NCBI GenBank assembly: GCA_902167325.1
Contig: LR632930.1
Coordinates: 1,550,001-1,614,000, forward strand
Direction: 5' to 3'
DNA: 64,000 bases
DNA from: Chitinophaga pinensis
GTDB lineage: Bacteria > Bacteroidota > Bacteroidia > Chitinophagales > Chitinophagaceae
The translations under genes and the position numbers were made by a program. Shown here piece after piece: positions 61,137 to 64,000 of this stretch. The notes below the pieces were generated by a model, which worked only from the letters and a program-made list of their open reading frames with translations, was not told the DNA's origin and searched no databases. Every line of letters starts with the position of its first letter. The first letter of the stretch is position 1.

Positions 61137-63443
61137 ATGGCCAAGAAACTGAACAAGCAGGATGCGCTCGATTACCATGAGAAAGGGCGGCCTGGCAAAA
61201 TCGAAGTCATCCCGACAAAAGACACCAAGACACAGTGGGATCTTTCGCTCGCCTATTCCCCCGGCGTTGCGGAGCCTTGCAAAGAGATCGCGAGAGACGT
61301 GGAGAATGTTTACAAATACACCGCCAAAGGCAACCTCGTAGCCGTTATCAGCAACGGTACCGCGGTACTCGGCCTCGGCGATATCGGTCCCGAAGCCGGT
61401 AAACCCGTGATGGAAGGGAAAGGGGTACTCTTCAAAATATTCGCGGATATCGACGTTTTTGACATAGAACTCAATACCAAGGATGTAGACGAATTCGTGC
61501 GCGTGGTAAAAGCCATGGAGCCTACCTTCGGCGGCATCAACCTCGAAGATATCAAAAGCCCCGAGTGCTTCGCGATCGAAGACCGCCTGAAAAAGGAACT
61601 GAAGATCCCCATCATGCACGACGATCAGCACGGCACCGCTATCATCTCCAGCGCTGCACTGCTCAATGCCCTTGAACTCGTGCGGAAGAAGATCGATAAA
61701 GTGAAGTTTGTGGTGAACGGCGCTGGCGCCGCAGCTATGGCCTGCGTACGCTTGTACGTTTCGCTGGGCGCTAAACCCGAGAACTTCATCATGTTCGATA
61801 AAGACGGTGTGCTGAACAAGCAAAGGGTAGACCTCGACGAAATGAAACAGGTGTTCGCCACCAGCTCAAAAGCCACCAACCTCACGGAAGCACTCAAAGG
61901 TGCCGACGTGTTCGTGGGACTCAGCGTTGGTAATGTGGTAACGGAAGATATGGTGAAAAGCATGGCCAAGAACCCCATCGTTTTCGCTATGGCTAACCCC
62001 GATCCTGAAATCTCCTACGAAGCCGCTACCGGTGCGAGGAAAGACGTGATCATGGCCACCGGCCGGTCCGACTATCCCAACCAGGTGAACAACGTACTGG
62101 GCTTCCCCTACATCTTCCGCGGTGCGCTGGACGTACGCGCCACGCAGATCAACGAAGCCATGAAACTCGCTGCGGTGCATGCTTTGGCTGACCTCGCCAA
62201 GTCGCCCGTTCCCGACATCGTGAACCTGGCCTACAACGAGCGCAACCTCGTATTCGGCCCCACCTATATCATTCCCAAACCCCTGGACCCGCGGCTGCTC
62301 AGCACCGTAGCGCCTGCAGTGGCTAAAGCAGCCATGGAAAGCGGCGTGGCACAGGCAGGTATTACAGACTGGGAAGCCTACAGAGTAGAACTGAATAACC
62401 GCCTCGGACTCGATAACCAGCTGTTCCGCGTGATCGGCTCCAAAGCAAGGAAAGACCCGCGCCGCGTGGTTTTTGCGGAGGCTGACAATATCAAGATCCT
62501 GAAGTCGGCACAGGTAGTGAACGACGAAAACATCGCCATCCCCATCCTGCTGGGTAACGAAAAACGCATCCGTCAGCTCATGGAAGAAAACTCCATTGAG
62601 ATCGATGATGTGATCATCGTAGACCCTAAGAGCGATGAAATGGCAGACAAGCGCCATCACTTCGGTGAGCTGTTCTTCAAAAAACGGCAGCGTAAAGGCC
62701 TCAACCTTTATGAAGCCAAGAAGATCATGCGCGAGCGTAACTACTTCGGTTGTATGATGGTGGAAACCGGCGAAGCAGATGCACTTATTTCCGGGCTTAC
62801 CCGTAAATATCCGGATACCATCCGTCCTGCCCTGCAGGTGATCGGTATGGAAGACGGGGTGAAGCGTGTGGCTGGTATGTATATCATCCAAACCAAACGC
62901 GGACCTATTTTCCTCGCAGATACCACGGTGAACCTCAACCCCACGGCGGAAGAGCTGGCCGAGATCACGCTGATGGTAGCCAAGGAAGTGAAGCAGTTCA
63001 ACATCACGCCGCGCATCGCAATGGTGTCTTACTCCAACTTCGGCTCCAGCCAAACGCCGGAAGCATTGCTCATGAGCCGTGCACGGGAGATCGTGAAGCA
63101 AAGGGAACCGACCCTTACCGTAGATGGTGAGATCCAGGCGGCCATGGCTTTCAATAAAAGCGTACTGAAAGAAAACTACCCCTTCTCCGAGCTGATCGGT
63201 GAAGATGTGAATACCCTCATCTTCCCTAACCTCGCGGCGGGCAACGTGGCGTACAACCTGCTGCAGGGCGTGGCCGGCTTCGATGCCATCGGGCCTATCC
63301 TGCTGGGGATGAAGAAACCGGTACACATCCTTCAGCTCGGCTCTACCGTGCGGCAGATCGTGAACATGGTACTGATCGCTGTGGTAGACGCACAAACGAA
63401 GTGCTGCAAGATGGAAGACGATAAAAAAGGTAAGAAGAAATAA
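61137..63443 (+). CDS. maeB: NADP-dependent malic enzyme with phosphotransacetylase-like domain
   Basis: The product is 768 residues from the ATG at 61137 ([20 protein letters not shown]); a longer frame starts in unconserved sequence. Residues about 1-430 are the malic enzyme: [31 protein letters not shown] and the NAD(P) loop [16 protein letters not shown]. Residues about 440-768 are a phosphate-acetyltransferase-like domain ([37 protein letters not shown]). It oxidises malate to pyruvate and CO2 with reduction of NADP+. The C-terminal domain is regulatory in E. coli MaeB and has no known catalysis there. Confidence 0.96.
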   Translation: MAKKLNKQDALDYHEKGRPGKIEVIPTKDTKTQWDLSLAYSPGVAEPCKEIARDVENVYKYTAKGNLVAVISNGTAVLGLGDIGPEAGKPVMEGKGVLFKIFADIDVFDIELNTKDVDEFVRVVKAMEPTFGGINLEDIKSPECFAIEDRLKKELKIPIMHDDQHGTAIISSAALLNALELVRKKIDKVKFVVNGAGAAAMACVRLYVSLGAKPENFIMFDKDGVLNKQRVDLDEMKQVFATSSKATNLTEALKGADVFVGLSVGNVVTEDMVKSMAKNPIVFAMANPDPEISYEAATGARKDVIMATGRSDYPNQVNNVLGFPYIFRGALDVRATQINEAMKLAAVHALADLAKSPVPDIVNLAYNERNLVFGPTYIIPKPLDPRLLSTVAPAVAKAAMESGVAQAGITDWEAYRVELNNRLGLDNQLFRVIGSKARKDPRRVVFAEADNIKILKSAQVVNDENIAIPILLGNEKRIRQLMEENSIEIDDVIIVDPKSDEMADKRHHFGELFFKKRQRKGLNLYEAKKIMRERNYFGCMMVETGEADALISGLTRKYPDTIRPALQVIGMEDGVKRVAGMYIIQTKRGPIFLADTTVNLNPTAEELAEITLMVAKEVKQFNITPRIAMVSYSNFGSSQTPEALLMSRAREIVKQREPTLTVDGEIQAAMAFNKSVLKENYPFSELIGEDVNTLIFPNLAAGNVAYNLLQGVAGFDAIGPILLGMKKPVHILQLGSTVRQIVNMVLIAVVDAQTKCCKMEDDKKGKKK

Positions 63444-63448
63444 AAGCG

Positions 63449-63477
63449 AAAGCGGGCCGGAAGGCCCGCTTTTTTTA
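63449..63477 (+). terminator. terminator of maeB
   Basis: Perfect 10-bp stem AAAGCGGGCC (63449-63458) with GGCCCGCTTT (63463-63472), loop GGAA, then T run. Confidence 0.93.
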
Positions 63478-63537
63478 ACAGTATACCTGACTCCCTGTAC
63501 GGTACCATGCACGTACTATACGGTCAATAAAACATAC

Positions 63538-63545
63538 TATTTTTG
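63538..63545 (+). promoter_or_regulatory. -7 box of the DUF2059 gene
   Basis: TATTTTTG matches TAnnTTTG exactly, 34 bp before the start at 63580. No clear TTG lies 18-20 bp upstream. Confidence 0.4.
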
Positions 63546-63579
63546 TGATACGGGTACATCCCGGTAAGCCTTTATACTT

Positions 63580-64000
63580 ATGAAAAAAGTACTCTTCACA
63601 CTACTCCTGGCCATTGCTGCAGCAGGAGCAAATGCACAAACCGCAGACGCTGAAAAGGTCCGCGAGTTGGTCAACCTCATACAGAGCAGCAAGATCATGG
63701 ATAAAATGATGCAGTATATGGAAGATGAGTTCCGGAAAAATGTGCCGGGGCTGGACAGTACTTTCTATGTAGAAATGCGTCAGCTGTCTAAAGAAATGGA
63801 TCTGGAAGGCCGGCTGGCCCCGCTTTACGCCAAATACTATACGAATGATGAAATCAGCCAGCTGGTAGCGTTTTATAAAACCCCGCTGGGTAAAAAGATG
63901 ATTGCCGTACTGCCAGACCTCACCATGGAATCGACCCAGATAGGGCAGAAGTGGGGACAGGAACTGGGTGAGGAATTGTACCGCCGTTTCCTTGAACGGA
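63580..64000 (+). CDS. secreted DUF2059 protein, C-terminus cut by window edge
   Basis: The frame is open from the ATG at 63580 to the window end (140 codons). A signal peptide (MKKVLFTLLLAIAAAGANAQ) is followed by helical sequence EKVRELVNLIQSSKIMDKMM and later LAPLYAKYYTNDEISQLVAFYKTPLGKKMI. The YKTPLGKK motif and helical layout are typical of DUF2059, a widespread periplasmic family with no known function. The stop codon lies outside the window. Confidence 0.82.
   Translation, partial: MKKVLFTLLLAIAAAGANAQTADAEKVRELVNLIQSSKIMDKMMQYMEDEFRKNVPGLDSTFYVEMRQLSKEMDLEGRLAPLYAKYYTNDEISQLVAFYKTPLGKKMIAVLPDLTMESTQIGQKWGQELGEELYRRFLER

Noticed and set aside
61866..63512. A 548-codon minus-strand frame antisense to maeB
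   Set aside because: It runs through the maeB terminator and lacks any domain; maeB is full length with all motifs.

Overview
The window comes from the chromosome of a Bacteroidota bacterium, most likely a Chitinophagaceae (Chitinophaga-like) soil or aquatic species. The evidence is the type IX secretion and gliding genes (gldA, gldJ, porU, porV, a PorP/SprF-family gene), the bacillithiol gene bshA, the series of Bacteroidota-restricted families (DUF4292, DUF4293, DUF4332, DUF2807), TTG-N18-20-TAnnTTTG-type promoters instead of E. coli -35/-10 boxes, and weak Shine-Dalgarno signals. No rRNA, tRNA, insertion sequence, prophage, CRISPR array or toxin-antitoxin pair was seen. It is a core-type region with about 53 protein genes, two of them cut by the window edges.

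Layout. 1-10.7 kb: a DUF2807 lipoprotein (cut), a small secreted protein, an orphan 2-oxoacid:ferredoxin oxidoreductase alpha subunit, then a minus-strand block with a sugar dehydrogenase/MFS pair, nth, a DivIC-like protein, eno and gldA. 11.0-16.2 kb: a five-gene operon of unknown function joining two coiled-coil proteins, a membrane-anchored solute-binding/OmpA fusion and a NitT/TauT-type ABC permease and ATPase; this is the best candidate for an undescribed system. 16.2-21.2 kb: a tail-fibre-like secreted protein, a DUF4332 protein, an M23 peptidase and a Bcp peroxiredoxin carrying a histone-H1-like tail. 21.3-27.7 kb: gldJ, divergent from porU-porV. 27.8-32.8 kb: operon ispF-dut-TPR lipoprotein-DUF4292-EnvC. 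32.9-45.8 kb: bshA, an M28 peptidase, a RsmI-like methyltransferase, an EI24 protein, an alkyladenine glycosylase, a PorP/SprF-family gene, upp, anmK, ade and a LolA-like protein. 45.9-48.9 kb: a WYL regulator divergent from an unknown gene, a hairpin-rich noncoding block and a 1-Cys peroxiredoxin. 49.2-54.3 kb: an S41 protease and three rRNA-modification genes in a row (rlmN, RsuA-type, RluA-type). 54.4-64 kb: thiolase, EamA transporter, ECF sigma factor, uvrA, DUF4293, maeB and a DUF2059 protein (cut).

Themes. Cell-surface export (T9SS), envelope maintenance (EnvC, M23, DivIC, AnmK, TPR and LolA-like proteins), nucleobase salvage (upp, ade, a nucleoside-type MFS carrier), thiol and peroxide defence (bshA and two peroxiredoxins) and DNA repair (nth, mpg, uvrA, dut) dominate. 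Most transcription units end in strong hairpin-T terminators, several of them bidirectional between convergent genes.

The most unusual noncoding signal is a set of intergenic arrays of degenerate repeats with an exact 11-bp period at three places (4.06-4.35 kb, 37.07-37.12 kb, 60.35-60.44 kb). Unit sequences differ between arrays, but one 23-bp stretch is identical, in opposite orientation, between the first and the third.
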